Below are positions 25,450-34,947 of a DNA stretch of 64,000 nt, in pieces. How positions within the stretch are numbered: position 1 is the first letter of the stretch; each line of letters starts with the position of its first letter. The stretch comes from Microvirga sp. (GTDB lineage Bacteria; Pseudomonadota; Alphaproteobacteria; Rhizobiales; Beijerinckiaceae), in the NCBI RefSeq assembly GCF_014699075.1, contig NZ_JACXAB010000002.1, forward strand, positions 124,001-188,000, in the 5' to 3' direction. The notes beneath the pieces are model-generated. The model was not told the origin of the DNA. It did no database searches and saw nothing but the letters and a program-made list of their open reading frames with translations. The position numbers and the translations under genes are program-made.

Positions 25450-28400
25450 GATGCATACCCGACGGCCATCGCGGTAAACGAAAGATCATCATTGGCAGGC
25501 GGCGGCGGCTCCTCGAACTGGTTGAGGTCCGAGGATGCTAAAGGGGCTTCAAAGGCAACCTCCTCGGTGCCGTCCTGGATAGGGCAGTCGTCGTGAGCCG
25601 CTTCTTCGACCACTTCCTCCTCGCCAGAGGCGGCTTCAGCAGCCTTTTCAGCCGCCAGTTCCGCCTCGAGGGCATTGAGCTCCGCCGTCTTTTCCAGCAG
25701 TTGAGCTTCTTCCGGGAACGGGATGCCAAGTCGGTTCTTGATCTGCTCGATCTTCCGATGGCTCCGGAGGATGTTGTCCTCGTGCTGGTAGAGAAGGCGC
25801 TCCAGTCCGCCGACCTGATTCAGGCCACGGGTTGCGATGCCGCCCGGGGCGAGGTCGGGGCTGAAGGGATACTCGACGATCGGGTCAGGCTCGCCCGGAA
25901 GGTCCATATAGACCTCAGCCGAGTAGCGATTGTAGTTCGTAGCCTTGTTGCCCAGGAACACGAGATTGAAGCCAGCGAGGGTGCCGATCTCCCGTGTGCC
26001 CGTGACTCCACGGTTCACATACTGAGCGACAGCCTTGATGACAGCGTTTCCGAAATCTTCCCGCTTCTCGTACACCTGGCCTTCAACCATGCCCATGAAC
26101 TCGCCAGCAACGACCGGCTGACGCTGCTTGATCGCTGCCTTGATGACGTCAACCTTGGATGTGGAGCCCTCGATGGTCTTCTCGGCCCAGAGCCGCTCAT
26201 GGCGCAGTTTCCCTTGCTCAGAGCTATGGGCCTGGCGAAGCCGCTCAAGGCGTTCGATATCAGCGCGCAGGCCGGCGACCTTCATGTAACGCTCGTCACC
26301 GGATGCCAGAGCTGCGGCCATCTGGAAAGCCGAGGCCTCCGAGACGTCATCCATGCTGCGGATCGTGTCATCGCCGTTCATCGCCTGTTCGATGAACCTT
26401 GCCTTGCGGGCGTTCATGCCCCACATGGTGGAGTCATAGGAACCCTTTGTGGCATAGGCCCGGAGACGGACCGAGCTGTTCTGGTTGCCCTGGCGTTCGA
26501 TACGGCCCTCGCGCTGCTGCACGGAAGCCGGGAACCACGGCGCATCAAGGTGGAAAAGGTCGTAGAGACGTTTTTGAACGTTTACGCCCGTCTCCATATC
26601 CTTTCCGCCGATCAAGATGCGCTTTTTGCCTTCGCGCATCTCGGCAAACAGCCTTTCCTTCTTGGCGTGCTGCTTGTGATCCCGCATGAACGCGATGTGC
26701 TCCGGGCGCACGCCTCCCTCGACCAGCCGTTGCTGCATCCATGCCTTCATATCGAAACCACGGTTGATGGCAGACTGCTCACCGAGGCCGATGTCGGTAA
26801 AGACGATCGAGGTGCCGCCTTTCAGAGGCTCGGGCCTCTTGGTGGCAGGATCGAAGAACTCGAAGTCAGCGGTCTCATGATAGGCCGCGATGACGTCATC
26901 GAGCATCCGATTGAGCTTGCTGTCTGGGTCGGACGGCCAGTTCGGGTCCACGAACCGCATATCGATAGCCGAGAAACGGCCGTCGGAGATGACGGTCAGG
27001 ATAATGTCATCTCCCTTCTTTGGGGCGCCGGTCCGGTTACGGATGGCCTTGATGCGAGCTTCAAGCTCCTTCTGGTACTCCTTGTAGCCGGTCGGAACCG
27101 GGGTCACCATGATCTGACGCTGACCGCCCTCAATGAGAGGACGTTCGACGAGTTCACCAAGCTGCTTGCTGGACAGGATATCCATGAAGCTGCGCACCCG
27201 GCGCATGAGTTCCGGCACGTTGTAGAACTTGGCGAAGCGGCTGACGATCTCGTAACCGCCGGCAGCGTTCTGTTCGAAGCCAGCGACGATATCGCCATAT
27301 TGGGCAGCCCAGGCATCGAAGCTGTCGAGGCCATCGGCCTGCAACTGCTGAGGCTGGAAGAACCGCTGCACCGTGAACAGTTCGCCCATGGTGTTGGTGA
27401 TCGCGGTACCGGATGCCATGACGATCGCACGGCCCTTATTGGTTCGGCGCAGGTAGTCGACCTTCATGAAAAGGTCGAGTGCCCGCTGTGAACCAGCCGG
27501 ATCGATACCCTTGATGTTGCCCTGGTTCGTCGCGAAGTCGAGCTTGCGAAATTCATGAGCTTCATCAACATTGATGAAGTCCACGCCGAGTTCTTCGAAG
27601 GTCAGAACCTGATCCTTCTTGTCAGAGGCAAGTCGTGCTTCAAGGCGACGCTCAAGAGCTTCGATGCGACGCTCGATTTGCTTGCGCGTACGGCGATCAG
27701 AATTGTCGACGTCCTGCAGCAGATACTCCCACTCGCGGATTTGATCATCGATGAATTCTTTGTAGAACTCATTGCTCATGCCGATCCGGCCGAACGCCGA
27801 ATGGGTGATGATGATCGCGTCAGGGTTGTTGAGCGCGGCCTGGGCCACGAAGCGGCGGCGGTTGTGGGTGTGGAAGTTGTACTCGTCCGCAACCAGGATG
27901 TTCGCTGCCGGATAGATCTCAAGGAATTCGCGCGAGAACTGGGCCAGCATATGGTTCGGGACCACGAACATCGGCTTGGAGATGAGGCCAAGGCGGCGCT
28001 GCTCCATGGAGCCGGCAATCATTTCGAAAGTTTTGCCAGCCCCGACCGAATGCGCCAGGTACACGTCACCCTGTTGAATAATCCGCCAAACAGCCCGCTT
28101 CTGGTGGGAGTAAGGCGAGAACCGCAGAGAGAGGCCCGGCAGCGTCAGGTGGGAGCCGTCGAAGATCCGGGGCGCGATGTTGTTGAAGTTCTCGTTATAA
28201 TAGGAAACGAGACGCTCCATCCGGTCGGCGTCGGTCCAGAGCCACTTCTGGAACGCTTCGCGCATCTTCGTCGCGATATCGTTCGCCTTCTCGGTGGCCT
28301 CCACGTTCACGCTGGAGGATCCGTCTTCATGGCGATCGACGATCTTGAGCTGCTTGCTGTTGAGCAGAGCCTGGAGGATTTCGGACGAATCCATCCGGTC

Positions 28401-31400
28401 AAACGACCATTCGGACACCGCATGGGAGTGGCAGGTCACGGTCCAGGTCCCAAGAGACTGGGTATAGGTGACCTTCATACGGTCCCCGATCATTTCCTGG
28501 GCGAAGACCTCGATATCCGAGGTCGGGATCCAGTTGGCGCCGAGGCGCACCATGATGTCCGAGGCGGCAAGCTGCTTCGGCTGCACTTCCATGAGCGCCT
28601 CAACGTTGCGCTTATAGCGCGGGTCAAGGTTGCAGGCCGCCATCGCGTCCCTCAACTTCTGAACCACGTTCCCGGAGAGGTACTCGTCAGCCATGATCCA
28701 GCGGCCACCGGCGGGATCCTCAAAGATGGAGGTTCCAAGGTCGGCGATGACCTCGGACCGGCTCAGTTGGGCGAGCCGAGCAACATCGTCGATGTCGAGG
28801 CGGCCGAGGCGGTTGAGGGAGACGAACAGGGCATCCTGCGTGGTATTGATCGCAGGCTCCTGGTCGCGCTTGAGCACGCGACCCTGCAGAACCGGACCGC
28901 GGCGGATCTCGCCATCTTCGGCGATGGTTTCGAGAGCGTAGGCAAGGGCCCCCTCAGCGTCGATCCGGATGAGAGGATCGTTCTTGAAGCGCTTGGTCTC
29001 CGTCACCGTACCGTCGGCACCAGTGCGCTCGACGACTGTGTACTGCAGAATCCGGCCATGGGTCTTGACGAAGGAGTCATAGACCTCGTTGAGACGGGCC
29101 AGCGAGAATTCCCAGTTTCCATCATTGAGCTGGTCAGCCTGAGCTTTCTTCAGGGCGTCGCGGAGCTTGATATAGCCCTTGAGCCAGAAGAGCTCGCTCG
29201 GGCGCAGATCGATGGCCTTGCCAGAGGAGTTGAAACGCTGTGTCAACGGCTGGCCAATGCCGTTCTCGTACTGCATGACCGTACCGTCCTCAGAGAGGTA
29301 CAGGCCTCCGACCTTGCGGTTGGTCGGGTCGAGATCGACGGTCGGGCCTGCTGCAGCCTGAGAGGCCACTGACGAGGTTTTCCGATGCTCGACATAGACA
29401 CCCTCGGGCAGGCTCTGGACCGCAGCCTCGAAGGCATCCTCAATGGCCACGTCGGTGAGGGGATCGACGGAGTATTCGACGGCCCGGTGCATCGACCCGC
29501 TGACGCTGTGGCGCCCGAGGACCATTTCCGGATGTGCGTGGAAATACTCATTGATTTCAAAATCGTAGCCTTCGACCTCGATTTTTGCGGTTTCCATCCA
29601 GTCGTTCAAATAGAGGATCGGCTGGCCGACGGCCTCACCACGCTCGTTTGTCCCGTACAGGGCGGCACCGGTGCTGGTGCGACGCACTTTCTCCCCAGCC
29701 ATGCGCTTGCGCAGGAAGATCACGTCGGTCACGACCTGGGTGCCGGCGTTCTCCTTGAACGCTGTCTGAGGTAGGCGAACGGCGGCCACGAGATCGGCAC
29801 GCTCGGCGATGTAGCGCCGGGCCTTGTCGTTCTTCTTGTCCATCGTGCCCTTGCTGGTGATCAGGACAACGAGGCCGCCCTCCCGGACGCGGTCGATCGT
29901 CTTGGCGATGAAGTAGTCGTGCAGGAGGAAGGACTGCTTCTTGTACTCCGGATCGTTCAGGACCTTGGTGGAGCTGAACGGCGGGTTGCCGATGGCCGCA
30001 TCGAAGAAGTCCCGCGGCAGGGCCGTTTTGGCGTAATCGCCCGTGACGATGTGGCTGCGGGGATAGAGGAGACGGGCAATAGAGGCCGAAACCGCATCGT
30101 ACTCGATGCCGGTGTAGGTGCTGGCGGCCGCCATATCTTCGGGCATGAGGCCGTTGAACAGACCGATGCCCATGCCGGGCTCAAGGATTGAGCCGCCGTT
30201 GAACCCAAGGCGCTGCAGGCCCTTGTAGATCGAGGAGATGACCGGCTCGCTGGTGTAGTGGGCATACTGGGTGGTGCGCTTGGCCTCCTGGTACTCTTCA
30301 TCGGTCAGGAGCTTCTTCAGGCGGTCCGTGATCTGGTACCAGTCGTGCCGGTAGCCGACGCCGAACAGACCGTTGGCGATCTCGCTGGCGCCCCAGCCGG
30401 TGTATTTGGTGAGGAGAGACTTCTCCTCATCGGTGGCTTCGCGGCCTTCAGTGGCAATCGCTTTGGCGAGCTCGATGATATCGATGTTGCGCTTGGCGGT
30501 TTCCTTCCAGGATCCTTGACGCTTCAATTCGCCAGGCTGGATCCGGTAATTGCGCCGACTGTCGAGTTCAGGAGCGAGCACCGGGAGGGCGGGCGCAAGG
30601 TCTTGCTCCTCGAGGACCGTCTCGACAACCAGGTCGCCTACGAAGGGATCAGCACCTTCCTGAACATCTGCCGCCGCGTCGGGCGCAGTGCTCTCGGCAG
30701 CAGCCGCAGCCTGTTCGACCTCAGTGAGGGGGGTGCCCTCGTCCGCGTGCGGCAGGATGGCAGCCTCAGTCCGCTCAGCGGCGGGAATGTTCTCGTTGGC
30801 AGAAGCCAGCTGCTTGGCGGCCTCTATATCCTGCGGCTTGACGAGACCACGCTGGATCTTCAGGGCACCCTTTTCATCAAGGCCGATGAGGGCACCTGAG
30901 ACGGCCAGCCATTCGGCGGGGATGTTGATGCCGAACAGAGGATCAGGATGGCTCAGCTGTTCGGAGCGATAGGAGATGATGTCCCAAGCGGCTTCGGGAT
31001 TGGACCCTGTGGAGACCCACTTCCAGCCTTCTGCCTTCACCTGGGCGCAGATGGCATTGAGCTTCTGCGAGGCGAGTTGAACGAGAAGGGAGGGGTCAGA
31101 GAGGGTTCCGTTGCCAGGCTCATCGAAGAGGCCGCGCTGAACGAAGCCGCCGGCGGACTTGTAGGCCTCCATACCGACGAAGGCGAGGAGCCTATGGCTC
31201 TCCGGAACTCCGACAGGGCTCAAGATGAGGCGAATTTGCTCCGGCTCAGCAGCCCAGTCGTTCAGGGCATGGAAGACGACCTTCTCTTGCGCCTTGAAGT
31301 CGGAGCTGATGCTCAAGGCCTCGATCTGGTCGAGGTCGAGGTGGCCCTGGCGGAACAGCGCAATGATCTGCGGAGCGACGGTAGTGAGTTGAACGCGGGA

Positions 31401-31547
31401 GCGAGCCTCCTTGAGGGTGATCCCGAAGCGAGAGGCAATCTCACTGATATTGACGCGCTTCGAGCGCGAGAACTCACGGCACTCATCGATCTGATCCGCG
31501 AGGTTGATCGCGACGTTCGAAGCTTCTGACATCATGGACAATCTCAT
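25446..31547 (-). CDS. Giant ParB-like / N6-adenine methylase / SF2 helicase fusion
   Basis: 2033 residues. The first 120 residues resemble the helix-turn-helix of ParB/KorB proteins (ISEIASRFGITLKEARSRV, then VAPQIIALFRQGHLDLDQI). A methyltransferase domain follows with NPPF (GNPPFSST) near 520. A SNF2-like helicase domain has HSVGAGKT near 1167, VDEAHEF near 1329 and GRIERQGNQN near 1682. The C terminus is acidic. This architecture resembles DarB-type antirestriction proteins and large plasmid methylase-helicases that protect incoming DNA; the ParB-like start is less usual. It may mark, guard or remodel element DNA. The preceding leader has AAAACCCCCAAA. Function by analogy, not proven. Confidence 0.85.
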   Translation of the reverse strand: MRLSMMSEASNVAINLADQIDECREFSRSKRVNISEIASRFGITLKEARSRVQLTTVAPQIIALFRQGHLDLDQIEALSISSDFKAQEKVVFHALNDWAAEPEQIRLILSPVGVPESHRLLAFVGMEAYKSAGGFVQRGLFDEPGNGTLSDPSLLVQLASQKLNAICAQVKAEGWKWVSTGSNPEAAWDIISYRSEQLSHPDPLFGINIPAEWLAVSGALIGLDEKGALKIQRGLVKPQDIEAAKQLASANENIPAAERTEAAILPHADEGTPLTEVEQAAAAAESTAPDAAADVQEGADPFVGDLVVETVLEEQDLAPALPVLAPELDSRRNYRIQPGELKRQGSWKETAKRNIDIIELAKAIATEGREATDEEKSLLTKYTGWGASEIANGLFGVGYRHDWYQITDRLKKLLTDEEYQEAKRTTQYAHYTSEPVISSIYKGLQRLGFNGGSILEPGMGIGLFNGLMPEDMAAASTYTGIEYDAVSASIARLLYPRSHIVTGDYAKTALPRDFFDAAIGNPPFSSTKVLNDPEYKKQSFLLHDYFIAKTIDRVREGGLVVLITSKGTMDKKNDKARRYIAERADLVAAVRLPQTAFKENAGTQVVTDVIFLRKRMAGEKVRRTSTGAALYGTNERGEAVGQPILYLNDWMETAKIEVEGYDFEINEYFHAHPEMVLGRHSVSGSMHRAVEYSVDPLTDVAIEDAFEAAVQSLPEGVYVEHRKTSSVASQAAAGPTVDLDPTNRKVGGLYLSEDGTVMQYENGIGQPLTQRFNSSGKAIDLRPSELFWLKGYIKLRDALKKAQADQLNDGNWEFSLARLNEVYDSFVKTHGRILQYTVVERTGADGTVTETKRFKNDPLIRIDAEGALAYALETIAEDGEIRRGPVLQGRVLKRDQEPAINTTQDALFVSLNRLGRLDIDDVARLAQLSRSEVIADLGTSIFEDPAGGRWIMADEYLSGNVVQKLRDAMAACNLDPRYKRNVEALMEVQPKQLAASDIMVRLGANWIPTSDIEVFAQEMIGDRMKVTYTQSLGTWTVTCHSHAVSEWSFDRMDSSEILQALLNSKQLKIVDRHEDGSSSVNVEATEKANDIATKMREAFQKWLWTDADRMERLVSYYNENFNNIAPRIFDGSHLTLPGLSLRFSPYSHQKRAVWRIIQQGDVYLAHSVGAGKTFEMIAGSMEQRRLGLISKPMFVVPNHMLAQFSREFLEIYPAANILVADEYNFHTHNRRRFVAQAALNNPDAIIITHSAFGRIGMSNEFYKEFIDDQIREWEYLLQDVDNSDRRTRKQIERRIEALERRLEARLASDKKDQVLTFEELGVDFINVDEAHEFRKLDFATNQGNIKGIDPAGSQRALDLFMKVDYLRRTNKGRAIVMASGTAITNTMGELFTVQRFFQPQQLQADGLDSFDAWAAQYGDIVAGFEQNAAGGYEIVSRFAKFYNVPELMRRVRSFMDILSSKQLGELVERPLIEGGQRQIMVTPVPTGYKEYQKELEARIKAIRNRTGAPKKGDDIILTVISDGRFSAIDMRFVDPNWPSDPDSKLNRMLDDVIAAYHETADFEFFDPATKRPEPLKGGTSIVFTDIGLGEQSAINRGFDMKAWMQQRLVEGGVRPEHIAFMRDHKQHAKKERLFAEMREGKKRILIGGKDMETGVNVQKRLYDLFHLDAPWFPASVQQREGRIERQGNQNSSVRLRAYATKGSYDSTMWGMNARKARFIEQAMNGDDTIRSMDDVSEASAFQMAAALASGDERYMKVAGLRADIERLERLRQAHSSEQGKLRHERLWAEKTIEGSTSKVDVIKAAIKQRQPVVAGEFMGMVEGQVYEKREDFGNAVIKAVAQYVNRGVTGTREIGTLAGFNLVFLGNKATNYNRYSAEVYMDLPGEPDPIVEYPFSPDLAPGGIATRGLNQVGGLERLLYQHEDNILRSHRKIEQIKNRLGIPFPEEAQLLEKTAELNALEAELAAEKAAEAASGEEEVVEEAAHDDCPIQDGTEEVAFEAPLASSDLNQFEEPPPPANDDLSFTAMAVGYAS

Positions 31548-31587
31548 TCGTTTGCTTCAGCCGAAGGCTGCTTGGCCGAAGCCAGCG

Positions 31588-31600
31588 TTTGGGGGTTTTG
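31588..31600 (-). promoter_or_regulatory. Leader element CAAAACCCCCAAA before the giant fusion gene
   Basis: Shared leader element with five C, 41 bases from the gene start; the spacer contains a GGCTTCGGCC/AGCCTTCGGCT hairpin-like stretch. Confidence 0.45.
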
Positions 31601-31636
31601 GTCTGAAAAATTCCGGCGTCTGAATTGGCTAAAAAC

Positions 31637-31668
31637 AAAAAAGGCCCAGGCGCTTAAGCGCCCAGGCC
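31637..31668 (-). terminator. Rho-independent terminator
   Basis: Stem AGGCCCAGGCGCTT with AAGCGCCCAGGCCT (two mismatches) and a T-run on the minus strand; ends the 32647-31721 small-gene operon. Confidence 0.8.
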
Positions 31669-31720
31669 TGATCTGAAGTCCGATTTCTATTGGTCTGATG
31701 TGAGAGTTGTCCGGATGGAT

Positions 31721-32071
31721 CTAACTCTCCGATGGAGCGTTCCGGGTGGCGAGAGCGATCGCGGCATCGATCTTGGCGAGTGTTCTTTTTGACAGAACAT
31801 CCTCCTCGCTGTCTTCCAGTAGGTCGGCCAGCATATTCTCGATTTCCTCTTTGGCATCGTAGAGCGCTGAGAGGAGAACAGGCGCCGCCGCCATCTGGGT
31901 TGCGATCTGACCGGACGGCGTTTCAAGGGGATCGAGACCCACGATGGGATGGTACCGGACCTCGGCGACAAGCAAGTCGCTGTTGGGATCCCGGATGGCG
32001 AATGTGTCGCCATTCCCTTCGATGATGAAAGCCTGGTCGGTGAGGTCCGAAGTGGAGTTGCCGTCAGACAT
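31721..32071 (-). CDS. Hypothetical protein
   Basis: 116 residues, acidic. The N-terminal half looks beta-rich (AFIIEGNGDTFAIRD, LLVAEVRYHP) and the C-terminal half helical (SALYDAKEEIENMLADLL). The start overlaps the stop of the upstream 90-residue gene by 8 bases, so they are translated together. Unknown family. Confidence 0.6.
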   Translation of the reverse strand: MSDGNSTSDLTDQAFIIEGNGDTFAIRDPNSDLLVAEVRYHPIVGLDPLETPSGQIATQMAAAPVLLSALYDAKEEIENMLADLLEDSEEDVLSKRTLAKIDAAIALATRNAPSES

Positions 32072-32336
32072 TGACGAAGCGGTCCAGTTTCAGCTTCCGG
32101 AAGCCGTTGGGCGCACGCTGGCCCTTGCGGAGGCTCGCCGTGATCCAGATGCCTTTTGAGGTGGCCGTTGCCCTCTCAGAATATTGTTCGAACGCGGCCG
32201 CTGCGTCTGCGGCAGTTCGGATCTCGACGGATTCCTGTGGAAGCGGTGGCTCCGACCCGTCGAGATGGAAATGAATCGAATTGAATCCGGAACCGTCAGA
32301 TGATGCCGGGTGAGAGGATAGGATGAGTGTTGCCAT
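32064..32336 (-). CDS. Hypothetical protein, paralogue of the next gene upstream
   Basis: 90 residues. Shares with the 32369-32647 protein the start MATL-L, a V-E-I-(R/K)-T-A-x-D-A segment and the end GF-x-x-LKLDR-(F/Y)-VNV. The two are tandem copies that diverged in the middle. Function unknown; the conserved end suggests a common binding surface. Confidence 0.7.
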   Translation of the reverse strand: MATLILSSHPASSDGSGFNSIHFHLDGSEPPLPQESVEIRTAADAAAAFEQYSERATATSKGIWITASLRKGQRAPNGFRKLKLDRFVNV

Positions 32337-32368
32337 CAGATTATCGGGTCCCGAGACTGGTTCGAGGG

Positions 32369-32647
32369 TCAGACGTTGACGTAGCGATCAAGCTTCAGTG
32401 CTTTGAACCCGCGGGGGGCGCGATCGCCATTCTTGAGGCTGGCGAATGCGTGGGCCGGAAGCCCGTTCTGCGTCACTTCCTGGCAATACTCATCAAAGGC
32501 ACGGACAGCGTCATCCGCAGTCTTAATTTCCACCGCCTTGTCGGGATAAGGGATTGTGCCGGCAGCGCGGCTGAGAGCCGTTCTCGGTGAGCCATTTGGA
32601 CCCTCGGCGGGAAATGCCTGGAAGGTCGTCAGTTTCAGAGTGGCCAT
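32369..32647 (-). CDS. Hypothetical protein, first of two tandem paralogues
   Basis: 92 residues, first gene of a three-gene operon. Common elements with the next gene are listed there. The leader holds AAATCCCCAAAACAGGAAAG, so the leader element and the ribosome site are adjacent. Confidence 0.7.
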   Translation of the reverse strand: MATLKLTTFQAFPAEGPNGSPRTALSRAAGTIPYPDKAVEIKTADDAVRAFDEYCQEVTQNGLPAHAFASLKNGDRAPRGFKALKLDRYVNV

Positions 32648-32661
32648 AAGTCTCTTTCCTG

Positions 32662-32673
32662 TTTTGGGGATTT
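32662..32673 (-). promoter_or_regulatory. Leader element AAATCCCCAAAA before the paralogue operon
   Basis: Exact match to the copy at 35782; followed at once by AGGAAAG and the ATG 14 bases beyond the element. Confidence 0.6.
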
Positions 32674-32818
32674 GATGGGTGTCAGTCCGATGGAGGGTTT
32701 GGTGTCGACTGACAGTGATCTTGAAAGTTTGAAAAATCGGGCTTTGGTCGCCTGCAGAACCGCATTATAAAGCGGTAAGATGTTTTTTATTTCGGCACTT
32801 GCCGAGCAGGAGATTTCG

Positions 32819-33457
32819 TTGCGGAACGTAGCTTTGACGGTGCTGTCCACTGCCGCTTTTCTTCCGGGCGTGGCTTATGCTCAGTGCAGACCGATGCCCG
32901 TGCAGGTAAATGTCATCACGCCGGAGCCACAGGTCGTTCTAAGCTCGCCGCAGAATGTTGCGATGGCCGCGGGAAACCCGGCCCAGCTGCGGGCGTCGGC
33001 ACCTTCGGGCTGGCACATCAACGGGTTAGCTCAGGCAAAGCCCACGATCGACCTCAAGATGCAAGGGGAGTCTGTACCTGGCTGCTATCGCCCCCGGGTG
33101 GTGACGGTCACAATTGGCTTTAATGAGCCAATCCAGGTGTTCATCGCGGGCAAGTACCGCCCGGGCAGCTGCGAATACGAGAACATCCGGCAGCACGAAA
33201 TGCAGCATGTCCGGATTTACCGAAACTCAATCATGAACCACGCTGGCAGCCTACAGTTCGACATCAATCGGGCGGTTGGAACTCTCACACCGCAGCAGCT
33301 GAGCTCAACACAAGCCCAGCAGCTTGCCTTTAACCAGGTGTTTGGCGCCGCTAGCGGCGTATTCAATCGGATGATGGAAGAATCCCGGCGACTGAACGCG
33401 CCCTTGGACACGGTTGAGAACTACCGGATGGAACAGGCCCGCTGCTCTAACTGGTAG
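32819..33457 (+). CDS. Secreted DUF922-like putative zinc peptidase
   Basis: 212 residues from a TTG start that has AGGAG 6 bases upstream and gives a clean signal peptide (...GVAYA). An ATG at 32780 would add 13 residues. The motif RQHEMQH near 140 is a HExxH zinc site, and the surrounding layout (CEYENIRQHEMQHVRIYR) resembles DUF922-type secreted proteins. Cys residues at both ends of the mature part may form disulfides. It faces the minus-strand genes on both sides. Protease activity is inferred from the motif alone. Confidence 0.7.
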   Translation: MRNVALTVLSTAAFLPGVAYAQCRPMPVQVNVITPEPQVVLSSPQNVAMAAGNPAQLRASAPSGWHINGLAQAKPTIDLKMQGESVPGCYRPRVVTVTIGFNEPIQVFIAGKYRPGSCEYENIRQHEMQHVRIYRNSIMNHAGSLQFDINRAVGTLTPQQLSSTQAQQLAFNQVFGAASGVFNRMMEESRRLNAPLDTVENYRMEQARCSNW

Positions 33458-33490
33458 GCAGGGCAATTGACCTGCGGCTGAGAGCCAATT

Positions 33491-33829
33491 CTAAAGGTTC
33501 CCGCTGTAGTTCTCTATCCGAGCCGTGAATGGCTTCTCGGCTCCATCACCATCGTTCCAGAATTGCCCCTGGTCACCGACATTGGCGATTGCATTGCGCA
33601 GCATCGTCTGCTGGGCGGCCGACAGTTCAATGGGGAGTCGAACCGGGTAGGCCTGGCCTTCGGTCGCGGTTGAGAGCCAAACGCGGGCGTCTTCCAGATC
33701 CTCGCCATCGGGTGAGCCTTTCAGTCCATCGTCCTTTAGAACGTGCAGCATCCCTTCCATCATGGAGAGAATGGCCGTTGCTTCCTCTTCGGAGGCAAGG
33801 ACGAGAGTAGGGTCTGCAGAGTCCGCCAT
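33491..33829 (-). CDS. Hypothetical acidic protein
   Basis: 112 residues; helical N terminus (ATAILSMMEGMLHVLKDDG) and a C-terminal segment with QGQFWNDGDGAE. AAGGA lies 10 bases before the ATG. GATTCGCGATTT directly precedes the start. Unknown family. Confidence 0.6.
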   Translation of the reverse strand: MADSADPTLVLASEEEATAILSMMEGMLHVLKDDGLKGSPDGEDLEDARVWLSTATEGQAYPVRLPIELSAAQQTMLRNAIANVGDQGQFWNDGDGAEKPFTARIENYSGNL

Positions 33830-33841
33830 AAATCGCGAATC
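33830..33841 (-). promoter_or_regulatory. Operator-like GATTCGCGATTT at a gene start
   Basis: Touches the 33829 ATG. Resembles the elements at 13747, 25398 and 57966. Confidence 0.4.
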
Positions 33842-33869
33842 CTTCCAAAGGGCTCAAGGCGGCGACGGG

Positions 33870-34916
33870 TTACGCCGCATGCTTCGTGACTAACGGCTCC
33901 TGTGAATTGGCCGCCATTTCGCTGTAAAGGTTGGGTGTGTTGGCGGTTTGCATCAGATCGCCGTTGGTCATGTCGAACAAATCGATCCAACGCTGCAGTT
34001 CGGGCCTCAGGCTGATGTCGATATCTGCGACGGCATCCTGGAATGACATGAGATGTTGAGGAGCTTTCTCGACGATCATCCGGACTTCCTCTTCTGGGAG
34101 TAGTCCCTTGTCCACGATGTACTCTGTCATCGAGCCTGGGCGCGGTGTGGCACCCCTGCATCCTTTCACAGGCTTTCGCCAAAGTCCGTCGACCTCACGC
34201 AGTCGCGGCTTCGCTCTCGCCTCCATAAGAACAATCCGCCGCAGAAGTGGCTTTTCCAGCTCGTGGAGTTCATGCGGCTTTGTAACTGGACAAAAGAAGC
34301 ATGCACTTTTAACCGGAACCGGAAGGCCCGCTTTCTTGATGCGTGCGATGCAATCTTCACGCTTCCAGCCGAGCTCCCTAAGCGGGTAGCGATATTCATA
34401 TTTGGCGTCATGCTGACCTTCACGATCGTTATACCGCTTTTGATCAGCAGGGCTGCAATCGTATCCAATGAGCTTGATGACCTTGCCGCCGGCTGCCCAG
34501 CAACGACGAGCAGGCTCCCACGCGTCGGCCCAACGCTCCTGAGGCTGGATCTTCCACTTGCTCGAGCATGAACCAAAACCGAAGGCTTTGGACGGCAGAG
34601 TCCCATTAGTTAATAGGTTGCTCTCAAGTGTCCGGTAGGGCGGATAGTTCTTGAAATTCTTCGGCTCGTACTTCACTACTATAAGCGGAACGCCGCGTTC
34701 TTCAAGCCACTTTTTGAAGATTGGCAGATACGCGTATGTTTGGGGACGCTCACCTCCCGTGTCGGCAAAAAGCGCAGCGTCAACACGCTCTCCTTTCTCG
34801 ACAAGCTCGATCAACATCGCGACCGAATCGACACCTAACCCGAGCGCGGCGAGAATCGGCGATGTGTTTTCCGCAAAAAAGTCCAACTGCGGCGGACGCG
34901 CCGTTACTTCAATCAT
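33870..34916 (-). CDS. PAPS-reductase-like PP-loop protein
   Basis: 348 residues from the ATG at 34914-34916. The PP-loop ALGLGVDSVAML near residue 24 fits the ATP-binding site of the adenine-nucleotide alpha hydrolase superfamily (PAPS reductase, DndC, TtuA types). A later ACFFCPVTKPHE near 225 gives a CxxC pair that could bind metal or carry sulfur. YNDREGQHDAKYEYRYPLREL lies between. It is not a metabolic CysH, which lacks this C-terminal part. Plasmid and phage relatives may modify nucleic acid with sulfur; that role is inference. The upstream gene at 34948 ends 31 bases before, so both are probably co-transcribed. Confidence 0.75.
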   Translation of the reverse strand: MIEVTARPPQLDFFAENTSPILAALGLGVDSVAMLIELVEKGERVDAALFADTGGERPQTYAYLPIFKKWLEERGVPLIVVKYEPKNFKNYPPYRTLESNLLTNGTLPSKAFGFGSCSSKWKIQPQERWADAWEPARRCWAAGGKVIKLIGYDCSPADQKRYNDREGQHDAKYEYRYPLRELGWKREDCIARIKKAGLPVPVKSACFFCPVTKPHELHELEKPLLRRIVLMEARAKPRLREVDGLWRKPVKGCRGATPRPGSMTEYIVDKGLLPEEEVRMIVEKAPQHLMSFQDAVADIDISLRPELQRWIDLFDMTNGDLMQTANTPNLYSEMAANSQEPLVTKHAA

Positions 34917-34947
34917 AGGAGATCCAAAAAGGTTCGTGGGCGCAGCT

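Noticed and set aside
27555-29372. 605-codon plus-strand frame opposite the methylase-helicase
   Set aside because: Antisense shadow; the minus-strand protein has clear helicase and methylase motifs throughout.
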